From: Acheta domesticus
Lineage: Eukaryota; Arthropoda; Insecta; Orthoptera; Gryllidae
Reading direction: 5' to 3'
NCBI GenBank assembly: GCA_031308135.1
Contig: JAHLJT010008756.1
Span: 75,561,397 to 75,625,396 of the forward strand
DNA length: 64,000 nucleotides
The notes below the pieces were generated by a model. The model did no database searches, was not told the origin of the DNA, and saw only the letters and a program-made list of their open reading frames with translations. Made by a program: the position numbers and the translations under genes. Shown piece by piece: positions 20,352 to 32,758 of this stretch (position 1 is its first letter; every line of letters starts with the position of its first letter).

Positions 20352-22760
20352 TTTTATTTGTGAAATGTAGATAATGGTAGCAGGAGAGAAGAAAATGGTA
20401 CGGTAAATGAAGGAGCGGCTTGTCTGGTGATTTCTGGAGCGGCGGCGCGCTCGGCAGTTTCCCCAGGGAAGTAATAATGAACTTAAGTTGAATAACTTTA
20501 GAAGAATTAAATCTCGCCAGGCCAAGATTGTACTACATTAGAGTAACTGCAATGGCCATTTCCAGGATTTAATGTGAACAATATTGAAGTACATCAAAAT
20601 ACCTGGGGTATTTTGGACATAAAAATATTAGAAAACTTCAAAAATGAATTTACGTGATAAGGGACGATGGTGGCAGGGTGAAGTATAAGGAACAGAGATA
20701 TTAACGTAAAAGGGCTTTGAGTCACGATTTTAAAACCTGATTCGGATAAATAAATAAATTATTAGAATTTATTTATGTTATTAATTGGTTGGATAGTAAT
20801 GGCATTGTTTAAAAAGAAAAACAGAAAAGACTCAGTCAAGTTGCAAATTACGTGAAGCTTAGCGGTAAGGGATTGTAAAAACAGTGTAATGAGGATTCAA
20901 ACAGATGAACTGAAAAGGTGAAATAATGTTTTTTGGCTGGACAGAAAGGTGAGACGGGATTTGACTGGCGTGCGAGTAGGTTCGTGGAGAGAGCTCGGGG
21001 ATTTGATACGCGAAGGGTCGCGTAACGAACTTCGACGTTAGATAAGTAGGTAGGATTGGAAGTTAGTTGACGATATCAAGTGTATGTTTTAGCAGCCAAA
21101 TATGGAGGAGCAGAATAAATAGGAAGACTGGTGGTTCTGGATCTTCTCGGCGTTCAAGATGGCTGTATCCGTCGAAAAGGAAAGTAACAAATAGACCATT
21201 AAATTCAAATCGGAAATCAATCTATCTCATTGAATGTACAAGACCAAGACTGTTATCAAAATTAATTAAATTAAGTCTTGGAAATTATAGTAATAAAAAA
21301 AAGTATTGTAAAAAATTAGGTGACGGCCATCAAAGAATATTAAATAATGTCTGTCAAGTTTTCAGTTTTAAAATAATTAAATTGCACGTGACGTTTATGT
21401 CACTACATGTATTGAAAAGATAATTGTCTTGTTATTTGAATGCATTGTTCATAAGTTGTAATAATCCCAAACCCACGTAAATGTATTCATGTATTTCTCC
21501 AGTCGTGATCTCGTATGAGCGGCATTTTCCCCATGAGTATAGAAAGTTAAAAATTACCCTGAGATTAAACGTATTAGCATAAGCGCCCCAATATAAATAT
21601 AAATTTGATAAATGATATCCAATTGAGCTAGCCACCCATCGACATCATTAAAATATTAGGGAGTAGCGAAAAGCTAAAGCTAAATATTAAATATTAGTTA
21701 AAAGAAATAGATTCGTTCGGGGTGTGGTTTATTTCAGTATCAATGAATTGTTTTGCTGCACGAATGTGTGATGATAATATCATATGATGTGTTGTTGTTA
21801 AGTAAATATCTTGTGTTTTTGTTATTGTAATTGTTCGGATGGAATGTTTGTTTTGTTGGTGCAGTAGATACGCACGGCAACGGAGGAGGTATTAGAATGT
21901 CAATAAATCTAGTCGACAGTGTTGGCATTAAACTTTCGAACTGGATATGACTCGTTATTTTGTTAGAATAGAGTACGACGTAATAACAAATTCCCAGATC
22001 AGCAATACTAATGTTAAATCGATCCCCCTACGGGGCGACCTTCGTGAACCGAATTCTAACATTCGCGGAGGATATTTGAGAGGAGAACATGTTAAGAAAT
22101 TATCATATTGTGAAGGAAAAACATTCATGATTTTAAATAAATAGGTAAATGTATTCCGAATTACCACAATACATTCTAAAGTGGTCTTTGTGTCATTTGT
22201 TCAAGTATCGTGCTGATACTCGTCAATATTTTCAATATTCAGGTCACTGTCACTATTCAATTCATGATCTTCCTCCCGATCTGACAGCTCTTGTAGAATA
22301 TTCTGAATTTCATTCACATGATCTTCCTATTGACATTTTAAACAAAATTTCGATTAGGCCAAATTATAATACAATATTTTAGAACAGCAGGCGCGCTGCG
22401 TAAAGTTTACATCTATATATACTTATCCCGAATAGAACGTTACAAAAACTGAATATCGCGTGCAAACTAAACAATGGCTGCAGGAATACATCACTAAAGA
22501 TACCTGCAAGGAATACCAAGAACGCAGAAGTCTTTGCCAACAATAAGATGACAGTAATCCTAAAAATCTATTGTAAAATTTACGCCCGCTGGGAGGTTAC
22601 CGATCTATTAAAAAAATATTGGCCTCAAGCGCCCCGCAACCTCGCGCCTGACGTAACGGTAAGCCTTTGCAATTTCCTGTAGTCAGCGTTAATACTCCAC
22701 ATGGGATTCTAATGTAAAAACAAAACCCGACCTGCTTCGATAATATAAATTGACCTCTAA
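20352..22760. other. Intergenic stretch, nothing confidently recognised
   Basis: No supported gene. A 43-codon acidic open segment on the minus strand (about 22200-22340) resembles acidic N-terminal parts of some transposase genes but is too short to call. A CpG patch at 20400-20460 is unexplained. Confidence 0.4.
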
Positions 22761-23715
22761 TTCGAAATTTTTCGGAGTCTTCCTACAACTGCAAAATTAT
22801 TGATAGATTTTTCCTACAAATAAAATTTGTTCTCCATAGCGAGTTCTTTCATTAAGGCCATGCACTTTTTTTTTAATTGTAGTAGTTTTCGCAATATTTG
22901 CATTTTTAAAAAATTACCAAAACAAGATTTTCCCAAAATGGCTCCCTTTTTTTTTAACTTTTGGAAGGGATAGTGCTAAATGTACTCTATGAAATGACAA
23001 ACATCAGTTTGCTCTATTTTTTTCAAAAATTACAAAAATGAATTTTTTGACTTTTTTTCGTTAATATTTACATTAGTGACAATTTGTTCATATTATTACA
23101 TTTGAGTACATGTGCTTTAAATATTGTCAAAGTTTCTCGAAACCTCAACCTTTTTCTGTGAAAACTAGCTCGAAATACATTTTCAGAAATGCTCAAATGA
23201 CATTTCCTCATAAATGTCTCCAAATTTTTCAAATAGTGCTAATTGCATCCTTTAATATGATGTGAAGTTCATTTTGGGGTATTTTTTTGTTTCTTCAAAA
23301 AATATACATATGTAATTTATTTGAAAGATCTCACATTGTTAATATGTACATTTCCAGCAATTTTTAAACACTGTTGTATTTGTAAGTTACATTGCTTCAA
23401 ATGACTCTTAATAAAAGTTCTCTGTGAAAAAGCTTCAAATTTCAAATAGTGCTTGAAAGCATTTTCTTAAAAACAGCTCCACATTTTTCAAAGAAAATTG
23501 CCATTTAGGTTGAGATTTTACTGTTCTTTAATATTCTTAAAATAATATTTCCTTTCTGTTATTAGGAAACCGAAAATTTAAGAAAATGTAAAAACAAGTA
23601 CTTTGAGCGACAATAGATGGCAGCTGGAGTATGCAGAAAGTCCAAATAGCTAGCCAAGAGCAAAAGGAAATAGAAAACTAATACAGGAAAGTCTGTGCCA
23701 TTCTGTAGCACCACT
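22761..23715 (-). repeat. W-family repeat, copy 4 (lacks the hairpin end)
   Basis: Same orientation as copy 3. It begins in the middle of the family and ends GTGCCATTCTGTAGCACCACT, where the final AG of the usual CTAG is lost into a T run. It lies about 1.6 kb downstream of the stop codon of the protein disulfide isomerase gene. Confidence 0.8.
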
Positions 23716-25343
23716 TTTTCTTATTAGAAACAATGAAAATTAATTGAATAAATGCCCCTGCACCATGTAGTGAAGCAAAAATATCAAGTGTGCTAACTTC
23801 AACTTGTTAATATTTTCACATAGGAATGGGACGAAAAGAAAAATATTTTTACATCTTTCGGCATGCAATGATGCCCCCCCCTCAGTTTCTGCAGTTAACT
23901 TTCTTCAAGAGAAGATAAAACTTCTTGTGAATCTTAATTTCAACATCTAGTCCTGTGTGTGTTTAAAACGTTGCCTCACACATACAAAAACCATCGTGTT
24001 GTTAGTACATCACATTCTATAGATTATGAATTTGCTATTTCTAGACTCCTCAACATTCTACGCAATTCCAAACAAAACTTGAAAAAATCTTTGTCCAGAT
24101 GGGCTCTTGGTTTTTACTGAAGAAAGGTTTTCTTTTTCACTTTCTTTTGTAGGTGCCTCAGCAGCCAGTAATACATTTACTTATAATCAATTCAATTCTT
24201 TAAGTGACAGAAACTAGTAATTCCTTTTTTAATAAAAAAGAAATTTTAAAAAGAATTTTTGTATTTTCTTCAGACAAGACTGAAGTCAGTTCAGCAGGCA
24301 CCAGGAATAGCTGGATGAAGTTAAGGATGGGTTTGAAGAGGGAAATATTGATAACACAGACAATAAATTGGAAAGTTTTCTTTTACTTGAATTCTATACC
24401 CGATTCCTTAGAGGAGGTATAAGATTCACCATTACCACCAACAATATTATTATCGATGGTAATTCCCTTTTTCACACCACAACCTTCCATTTACACTGAA
24501 CAATTTATACGTGGACATTTCTGAGAATAAAGCAGCATATCAAGATCACAACATTTCTCTTTCACAACACACATTAATAATATAAATGTATCAAGGGGTT
24601 AGGGAAAAACAAAATTTATGGTCCAAATGCAAAATATCACAGGTATAACAAAGATTCACAGAAATGACCTTTATACATTACTAAATATAAAAAAATACGT
24701 GAACCATCAATTTAGTATTAAACAAGTTGTAACACTGATGCTTTCCTCACCAGATCAACAATTAGTAAAGAGAGCATAATGCATGATTACACAGCCCCAA
24801 AGAACACTGATTAATTACACACAAGCAGCTATTTGAATTGCTGCTGTGGAAAATTTGAGATTTTAGCCTAATTTCCCATCCCACATGACACATGAATCTC
24901 ATTAAAAATATATACTTTGTATTAAAATAACAGGGAGGCATATCTTTGTACCCCAAGTTGTGCAGAAGGAATTTCTATGTGGAATGCATAAGACAACATA
25001 AATAACAATAATAAAAAATATCCAGTTGGCATTCGTGTTCCCTTATGCTCCTGAAGGGGGGAATAGCAGCAGCATCTGATAAACGTTAAACTCCCTTAAA
25101 GAGCTTTAGAACAGAGTTAATGACAGGGCCTTTTAACACTCACAAGAAGACATAAGGAACAATTCATTTCTACACACAGTCCCCACTGTACAGAACAGCC
25201 AACAGTCCAGTCACTTGTCTTTCACAACATGATTTGAAACTGCTATTTTAACGTTTCAAGGTGACACACCTGTCAGGTCCACGAAGTTGACTGGGCAATC
25301 AGTTCAGTCTATTAACCACGTACAACCAAAGCTGGTTTTCTTC
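23716..25343 (-). other. 3' flank / probable 3' UTR of the PDI gene
   Basis: No coding segment is supported. Part of this AT-rich stretch should be the 3' untranslated region of the protein disulfide isomerase transcript, but I could not place a convincing AATAAA on the minus strand. Confidence 0.4.
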
Positions 25344-28300
25344 TTACAGCTCATCCTTTCGCGGAGAATCATCATCTTCATCTTCTTCTTCAGCCTGAGA
25401 AGTTTTAATGTAAATTTATATTTTTTGTTTGTTTGTTTGCTTCTACTATTCTGAATGTTAATATTTTAAAATATTTAATGGGAAGTTGTTCTCCATTAGC
25501 TTTTTAAAATGAACTGAATATAATTCATCATTGAAAATTAGTTGAATCTTTGGAAGAAAAACTACTAAATAGAATTCAGAAGGATTTTAAATCTCACCTC
25601 ATCAGGAGCAGCCTGACCATACTGACCACCTGAACTTAAGAATTTTGATAAGCCTTCCAGAGTCCTTTCACCGTTGTATTCAATAACCTGAAAACAATCA
25701 TTATCTTATTTCTTGATCTCTCTCCAGCCTTATGTTGCATCACTAATGTTACATATGCTCAGGTCTTCTTAGAGTTAAACAATCAGTATTATTCATGAAA
25801 AGAATTTCATCACTGCAGTTAATAGAATCTTTTTTAAAGAACTTCTAATGCTTACTTTATTGTCTCCCTTGGTATATAACTTGAGCGTCGGGAAACTCTG
25901 GATCTTTGTATGCTCCAATTCATTTGCAGTAGCATCCATTTTAGCCACCACAACAGTATCACTATCGCTGAATTTCTCACCCAACTGTAATACAGAAGTT
26001 GAAGAAAGATTGGTACAAAACTCCTCAAAAATTCAAACTATAACAAAGTACTGCATGGAAAATATCTGCTCAGGTCTTCTTAGAGGAAAACAATCAATAT
26101 ATATCATGATTATGTTAAATCATCACGGCAGTAGTGATTACAATGAGAACAAAATTGCATTTTCTATTCAGTAAGTAAATTATAAATATGAAAAAAAAAG
26201 TATTTGAAGAGAACAACCAACAAACAGTTCTCACTGTAATTGTTAATTGCAAGGTATTTTTATATTAAAGTGATTCAAAACTTCACACTTGTCAGTGTAT
26301 TAAAATAAACTAAGCAACAATTTTTAAAAATCAATGTAGATCAAAATTCATAAAGAATTTAAACACAATCAGAGGAGGCCATTACATACTTGATCATAAA
26401 TGGGTGCCAGTTGCTTACAGTGACCACACCAAGGAGCATAAAATTCAACCAAAACATCCTTTGTTTTATCAAATACAACTTCATCGAAATTGGTAGAAAC
26501 CAATACTTTCACAGGGTTCTTGTCCCAATCTTCAGGAAGATCTTGTGACAAAAGATGTTGCTGCAAATAAAACAATTAAATTAAAACAACATAGCCACGT
26601 ATAAATTGTAATCATAATTAAAAATGTAGATCAGGTCTTCTTAGAGAAAAACACACACAATTATCGTGAAAAAACATTTCATCATTATAGTAAGATTCAA
26701 TGTAACTGAATTATACAGAACCCCTACTGGTCTTTTTTAAATGAATTCAAGACACCCCAATAAAAAAATAATTTTTATTTTCATACCTTCAATTTGCCTT
26801 CAATGAAGTCATTCACAAATGATTTAACATTTTCAGCAGAAATTGTGGGATCAGCTGGTTTGTATTTTGCCATATCTTCCTCCAACTTAATAAGTCGCAT
26901 AGCTGGAACTTCACTTTTCTTCATGCCAAAGAACTCCAGTATTCTTTGGTGATCATCTTCATCGGAATTAATGGATACAAACAGAACCTAAAATATAAGA
27001 CCCATTAAATTCAATAAAATTGGGGGGGGGGGGGGGGGACTGAATTAAGATATTAATCATGAATATCCACTCAGTGTTTTGGGTAAGTTCTTTCACATCA
27101 CTTCAAAGTGAGCTGAGAATTTTCATCATTGTAGATTTACTTCTTAAGAGGCCATTTCTATAACTCTGTAGTCTAAAAAAGTATTGACTAGAAGGGAAAA
27201 AAAAAATTATTATAAAATAAAAGTTTCCAGCCTTATATTTACCCTTTCTCTGAAATCCTTGGCAATATCCTTCACACCTTCAAGAAGGTTTTCAAAATCT
27301 CCCTTCTCTTTTGACAGGAACAAAAGAAGGTGACTCTTGATTTCTCCACCAAAGATCTTTTGTGCAGTCTCGTGATTGAATTCCACTACCAGAGGCAATG
27401 ACTGAGAGGCAACAAATTTCTTCACAGCTTCCTCAGTAATGTCTCCTTCAAACACTGCTTTCCCTTCATCAAACTGTAACAAAAAATGTTGCTTGTCAGA
27501 TATAAATATAACAATAATAATAATAATAATAAAAATAATAATCTCAAAATTTTTTAGATTGTAGCAATATCTGCTCAGTATTTTGGAATGTCTTTTCATA
27601 TCACGTCAAAGTGAGCTGAGAAATTTCATCATAGCAGATTTGGATAGCATACTCAACAATGTAAACATACTCAGTTGGACTTAACGAAATGTCAGTACCT
27701 ATCTGAGTGCATACTAGAAAGCAGTTTTCTAACTGTACCAAGACCACAATGCATTTCAGTACCCTACAGTAAGACCAAACACCACTATATTTTTTAAACA
27801 AAGAATTTCCTAAAGAACTGAATTTATATTAAAAAGATTAATTTATACACAAAATTGCCAATGTAGGAAGTCAAGACAGTTGAACAAATGGCATGTGAAA
27901 TGAGTCACACCAGTTTTCATTATCAACAACACTACAGTCTCGTGCAAAGCCAAAAAGAACAACATGAAAAGACATAAAAAGAAAATATGAAATTTTTATT
28001 CTAGGTACAGGGGAAAAAATGGTGAATTCCAACAGCTAAACATAGCCAATGCATTTGGAACTGAAGTAGTGGAAAGTTTAGATACTATTTGTAACAAGCC
28101 AGCTACTTCTAGAAACATCAAAAAATTACCATCTGCTCACACTTCTTTAGAAATTTAAAACAAAGCAGTTTTGGCTAAAACTCCGCAACAAAACAGAAAA
28201 AGCAATTATAGTTAAAAAAAAAACTTTTTTTTTACCTTCTTGAACAGAATGATCTGCCCACAAGATGCACCATACTCTGAGAAAACAGCATCATCAGAAG

Positions 28301-30149
28301 TAATTCCAAATGGCTGATCATCAATAGCACTGGCAGCACTAAGAAATGCCTTAGCACCATCAGATGTAGTATCCTAAAAAATGTATTTACTCCTGAGTAC
28401 AAGTTCTCATCAGAACAACATTCGCAAGAACTAAATTGAACACAGCTAACCTTGAAGAATCCAATAATAGCAACATTGGCATCTTCAATGAATTTCTTAG
28501 CATCTTCAACTGAAGACAATTCCTTAGCTGGAGGTCCAGTCTTTTTCAGAAGCCAATTAACAATTTCATCAGCACTTCTTCCCCCTGAAACAATCAGTGA
28601 GCAATGAAAAAGATTGCTTCAGAATGAAAACTAAGTACTGATTATCAATCCAAAACCGTATGACAAGGTTTGGTGTCATAACCAAACATCTCACTGTTAC
28701 CATATGTTTCTGCCACTGAGGATGAGGAGGAAGCACAAAGTAGCATTAAACAAATCACAACCTAACATCAAAAAGATACTCTTATTTCACTTCTAAACAT
28801 GGAATAATTTTCTGAGAACCTTTAATTCTTGCAACATTTACAGCAACCAATTAATTATCGATCTTTCATTATTTCCCCATTAATAGAAAGGTAAACTAAC
28901 TGCCATTTTAAATCTAGTTTGCCTATTACAATAAAAAATTAAGAAGCATTCCACATTTACCACCTTACCTTCCAATTCATTTAAGTTGTGAGGATAAAAT
29001 TACAAATTCATATTTCAACTTGCCTCAAGGGATGATATCAGACAAAAAGAACTAATCCCTCTGAGCTTTGTGGTTGGACAATATGAATGTGTATAGTACA
29101 ATAAGTAATGGCTAATAAAAAATTAAATCCCCTTGGATTAAACAACTGTGTCTCTCGTGAGGCATGCTAGGCAATACGAGTCTAGCTGAAAATGGGTAAC
29201 TACAGATATGAAATTTGGAATTAAAAACAAGTGTGCTACCCCACCTTTTAATTCATATTAGCTGGGAGGATAAACATATGAATTCATATCCCAACTTGCT
29301 AAAAAGAAGGAATTTAGAAAAAATATTTCTGATTTGTGTGATTGGGTAAAATGAAGCTAAATAGGTGAACACAGTTAATTACAAATGTGAAATCATCTGG
29401 GATTATGAAAACTAAAGCATGTCTCATTCTTTTCCACCCCACCTTTTAATTTACAAAAGCTGGGAGGATAAAAGTATGAATTCATATTCCAACTTGCTAA
29501 CAAAGAAGGAAACAAGAAAAATCCCTCTGACCTAAAGTTGGGTGATATGAACAAAGTTGAAAACTTGAGAATGAAATCATCTGGGATTAAAAACTGAAGC
29601 TTGTCTCATGCTTTTCCACCCCAACCTTTTAATTTACAAAAGCTGGGAGGATAAAAGTATGAATTTATATTCCAACTCCTTTTAAAGAAGGAAATGGAAA
29701 AATCGCTCTGTCCTCTATGGTTGGGTGAAACAAAGCTAGGTGAAAACTGAAGCAAAGATACAAAATCATATGGCACCCACAATCTAAAGAGTGTGTCATA
29801 CCTCTCCACCCCAACTTTCCTATCATATAAGCTGGAAGGATAAAAGTATGAATTCATATTCCAACTTGTTAACAAAGAAGGAAACAAGAAAAATCCCTCT
29901 GACCTAAAGTTGGGTGATATGAACCAAGTTGAAAACTTAAAAATGAAATCATCTGGGATTAAAAAACTGAAGCTTGTCTCATGCTTTTCCACCCCAATCT
30001 TTTAATTTACAATAGCTGGGAGGATAGAAATATGAATTTATATTCCAACTCATTTTAAAGAAGGAAATGAGAAAAATCCCTCTAACCTCTGTGGTTGGTG
30101 ATAGAAAAACATTGATAAAAGTGGCTAATTATAGACTTGCAATCACCAG

Positions 30150-30181
<32 letters not shown>

Positions 30182-32300
30182 CAGTATGAAGCAAAAAAAT
30201 AAATAAATAAAATAAAAACCATAACAACAACACACACACACAGAAGTATGCCCCATACTTCTACCCTCAATCATGCAAATTGTTTAGGCTGAGCAGATGA
30301 TTTTGCTCAGCTTTGCAGAGCTAGTATTTGATCAAGAAGTATTTCATAGCTTTTTATTCCACCTTCCTATATACAAGAAACCCTGGTTACCACCAGCTCA
30401 CTTAACATGAATTTCACCATAACATGAACAAAACTTTGGTCCTGTCAACAAATTATAGTAATACTGACATTTATAACACTCAGGATAACAAGAATTTTTA
30501 CAGCACAAACACCTATTACTTCAGTCCCATGGAATTCGTGTTAATGAGGGTTTACTGTATAAATATTGAAAAGACGATAGTATTAAATCAGTATTTCACA
30601 GGATCAAAAAATCCTTTGACCATTAAATGAAGTAGTTTGATGGACACAAGTTGTTCAAGAGTACTCCATACCAGCATTTGCATTTGAAAAGGAAATCATG
30701 CATCTTTTACTTTTCTATCCCGTATTTCCATTGTGTTAATCTGGGAGGATATTATTTTAACATCAATATTTCAACTAGATTCAATGAAGGATGAACATTT
30801 AACATGTTTGACTATAATGGAGTTTGGGATTAAAAACCCAGGTAGTATGAAAAAATCTAAAGAAAACCTGAACATTAGCTCAATAACCATGTCCTAAATT
30901 TTAAGTGGTCACCTTTCAATTTGCCCAATAGTGCAGGAGAATAGAACTATGAATACTAACCTCAAACTTTAATAAAGGTATTTTGTTAGGTGCCTTTATT
31001 TGTTAACTTTACTATAATGCAAAAATGAGAGCAAACAAAATGGAAGATGTTTGTATATAAATCCATTCAGGGCTACATGCCCTTCCCTTTGTTTACATCA
31101 AAAACAAAATGTACACAAAACTATCAGCCTAATAGCCATTAATATTAAATTTCGTCATCTAAGATGATGTGGGCATTTTTATTTTTTTAAATCTTTATAT
31201 ACATTCACACAACTATTGATTTTCTTTTCAAGAGCCTGTTTATTGTAGAAAGAATTCTTTTGCTTAACAACAGTAAGCAAAACAAAGTAATAAATATAAA
31301 TAAAGAAAATACATTCAATTTAATTTCATATATCACACAAAGTGCTTTAAAAAATCCTAGTTTTATTAAATCTCTCAACAAACTGAAGAAATCTTTCTCA
31401 CCTGTACACAAAAACGAGCATTCAAAAATTCAATAAACAAGGTTCTAGCAAATTTGCAATTAATAAGCATTTTAAAAAGGGTGTTTTAACACTGTCTTAA
31501 CTCTGATAAGATTTGCTTACCTGTGTAATCGATGGGCGTCCCTTTCCGGAAGAACTTTAGGGTTGGGTAACCTCTTACTCCATGGTTTTCAGCCAACTCT
31601 GATTCTATCGTAGCATCAACTTTGGCAAGTTTAATATCTGACCCATCATCAGCTAATTTTTTAGCAGCTTTAGCATATTCAGGGGCTAAAGCTTTACAAT
31701 GGCCACACCAAGGAGCATCTGGAACAATAATAAACTATTATAATTACAGTTTTATTCTGAATTTTTAAGCCCACATGCTCATAATTCATATCATTCTCAT
31801 AACAATAATTCCAATTTGGTTAAACCAGGCCTAGTATAAGAGAAAATGTTTAATTTATTTTCTTTCTTTCCCACAAATCAACCGACCGAGATACCTACCA
31901 TTTAAGGTCAAGCCTACAATTTTTGTAGTTTAATATCCTTACAGTAGAACTGAACTTATATACACACTGACTCATTCTGTAATAAGCAATGCCACATGGA
32001 CAACCAGCAACGTTAAAAAGTTAAGAATTCACCCTAGAGATAAGTGAAATGCACAATTCGTGAGTGTTCAAGGAAATTAATCACAATTTAACGATCACAA
32101 ACTCTAAGAATTACATATACAGAACAATTACGGAACAAAGAAATTTACTCACAAAATTCTACGAGAACAAATTCATTGTCGGTGACGCCGGCGTTAAAAT
32201 TTTTCGTTGTAAGAACTAATACGCCCTCTTCAGTTTCAATATCGTCGCCACTCTGCACGCTGTAAACAGCGAAAAGTAGAAGGCACAATTTCAGCCACAT
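25344..32300 (-). CDS. Protein disulfide isomerase (PDI, P4HB type)
   Basis: Ten exons, all with GT-AG introns, on the minus strand: 32300-32153, 31718-31521, 28584-28451, 28373-28236, 27473-27243, 26987-26787, 26560-26390, 25984-25856, 25687-25598 and 25394-25344. They total 1,491 nt and encode 496 residues, the usual length for this family. Residues 1 to about 17 ([17 protein letters not shown]) are a signal peptide. Thioredoxin domain a has CGHC at 54-57 and domain a' has CGHC at 395-398; the b and b' domains lie between. An acidic tail precedes KDEL, the ER retrieval signal. The enzyme forms and isomerises disulfides in the ER lumen and can be the beta subunit of prolyl 4-hydroxylase. An in-frame ATG ten codons upstream is possible, but the MWLK start gives a better signal peptide. 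The gene looks intact. Confidence 0.97.
25759..27650. repeat. Related motifs recurring in five successive PDI introns
   Basis: TCAGGTCTTCTTAGAG followed by an AT-rich spacer and TTTCATCAY occurs in three successive introns, at about 25759, 26068 and 26631 (the middle copy reads AAATCATCAC). A second pair sharing CTCAGTRTTTTGG, CAAAGTGAGCTGAGAA and TTTCATCAT occurs in the next two introns at about 27065 and 27569. Each copy is 60-85 bp. They may be duplicated repeat fragments or conserved intronic elements. Confidence 0.7.
28986..30110. repeat. Tandem repeat of about 186 bp in PDI intron 2
   Basis: The phrase AGCTGGGAGGATAAAAGTATG recurs at about 29271, 29459, 29641, 29830 and 30015, spaced 182-189 bp. 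Each is followed by 'ttcatattccaactt', 'gaaaaatccctctg' and 'aatcatctggg'. A more diverged unit starts near 28986 and decayed ones near 30747 and 30940. The tract lies wholly inside the 2.9-kb intron 28585-31520. No coding function is seen. Confidence 0.9.
30150..30182. repeat. (TAA)n microsatellite
   Basis: About ten ATA/TAA triplets inside PDI intron 2, followed by AAATA-rich and (CA)n tracts up to 30242. Confidence 0.9.
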
Positions 32301-32758
32301 TTTGCAGATATCCAACTTCACAACCTCCACTTCACGGCGAACTTATACTACTGCCAACGAGTTGGAAACTTGTAAATGGGAAAGATGGAAACGTGGCGGC
32401 ATCGACTCGTGGTGGAACCGGATTGGTGGTACGAAAGAGACCCATGTGACCATAAATGATTTGGCGTGGTCAAAAGAAATACTTATGAAACAAATAAAAT
32501 GTCAATTCCGGTACTTGTCGAAACAAACTCGTCCTCGTTGTCTGCGGAAGAGAAGAATTTAAATGCGGAAATTTACGACACTTTTTATATCCATGTTCTG
32601 TCACAATCCTGTGATTAGAACCTTACCGGAAGTAACAGTCAGGTCGTTCAAATGGTTGGGAATTGATATTTTGTGTAAAATATGATTTTTGGTAGTAATT
32701 TAAAATAATTATTAAAAATACAAGTAAATTCATACATACCTGCGTTCACGGAAGTAAT
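32301..32758. promoter_or_regulatory. Putative bidirectional promoter between PDI and the ZNHIT2-like gene
   Basis: The two start codons (32300, minus; 32759, plus) lie 458 bp apart and point away from each other. There is no TATA box at a suitable place for either gene, which fits dispersed housekeeping promoters. An 86-codon open frame (32302-32562) overlaps the PDI leader and shows no motif, so I do not call it a gene. Shared regulation is inferred from the layout alone. Confidence 0.55.

Noticed and set aside
22200..22340. Acidic 43-codon minus-strand segment resembling the N-terminus of piggyBac-like transposases
   Set aside because: Too short, bounded by stops on both sides, and no TTAA-flanked element found.
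27023..27040. Run of about 17 G in a PDI intron as a regulatory G-quadruplex
   Set aside because: A single homopolymer is more likely simple slippage or sequencing uncertainty; no other support.
32302..32562. 86-codon frame between PDI and the ZNHIT2-like gene
   Set aside because: It begins inside the PDI leader on the opposite strand and has no motif; it is best seen as promoter sequence.
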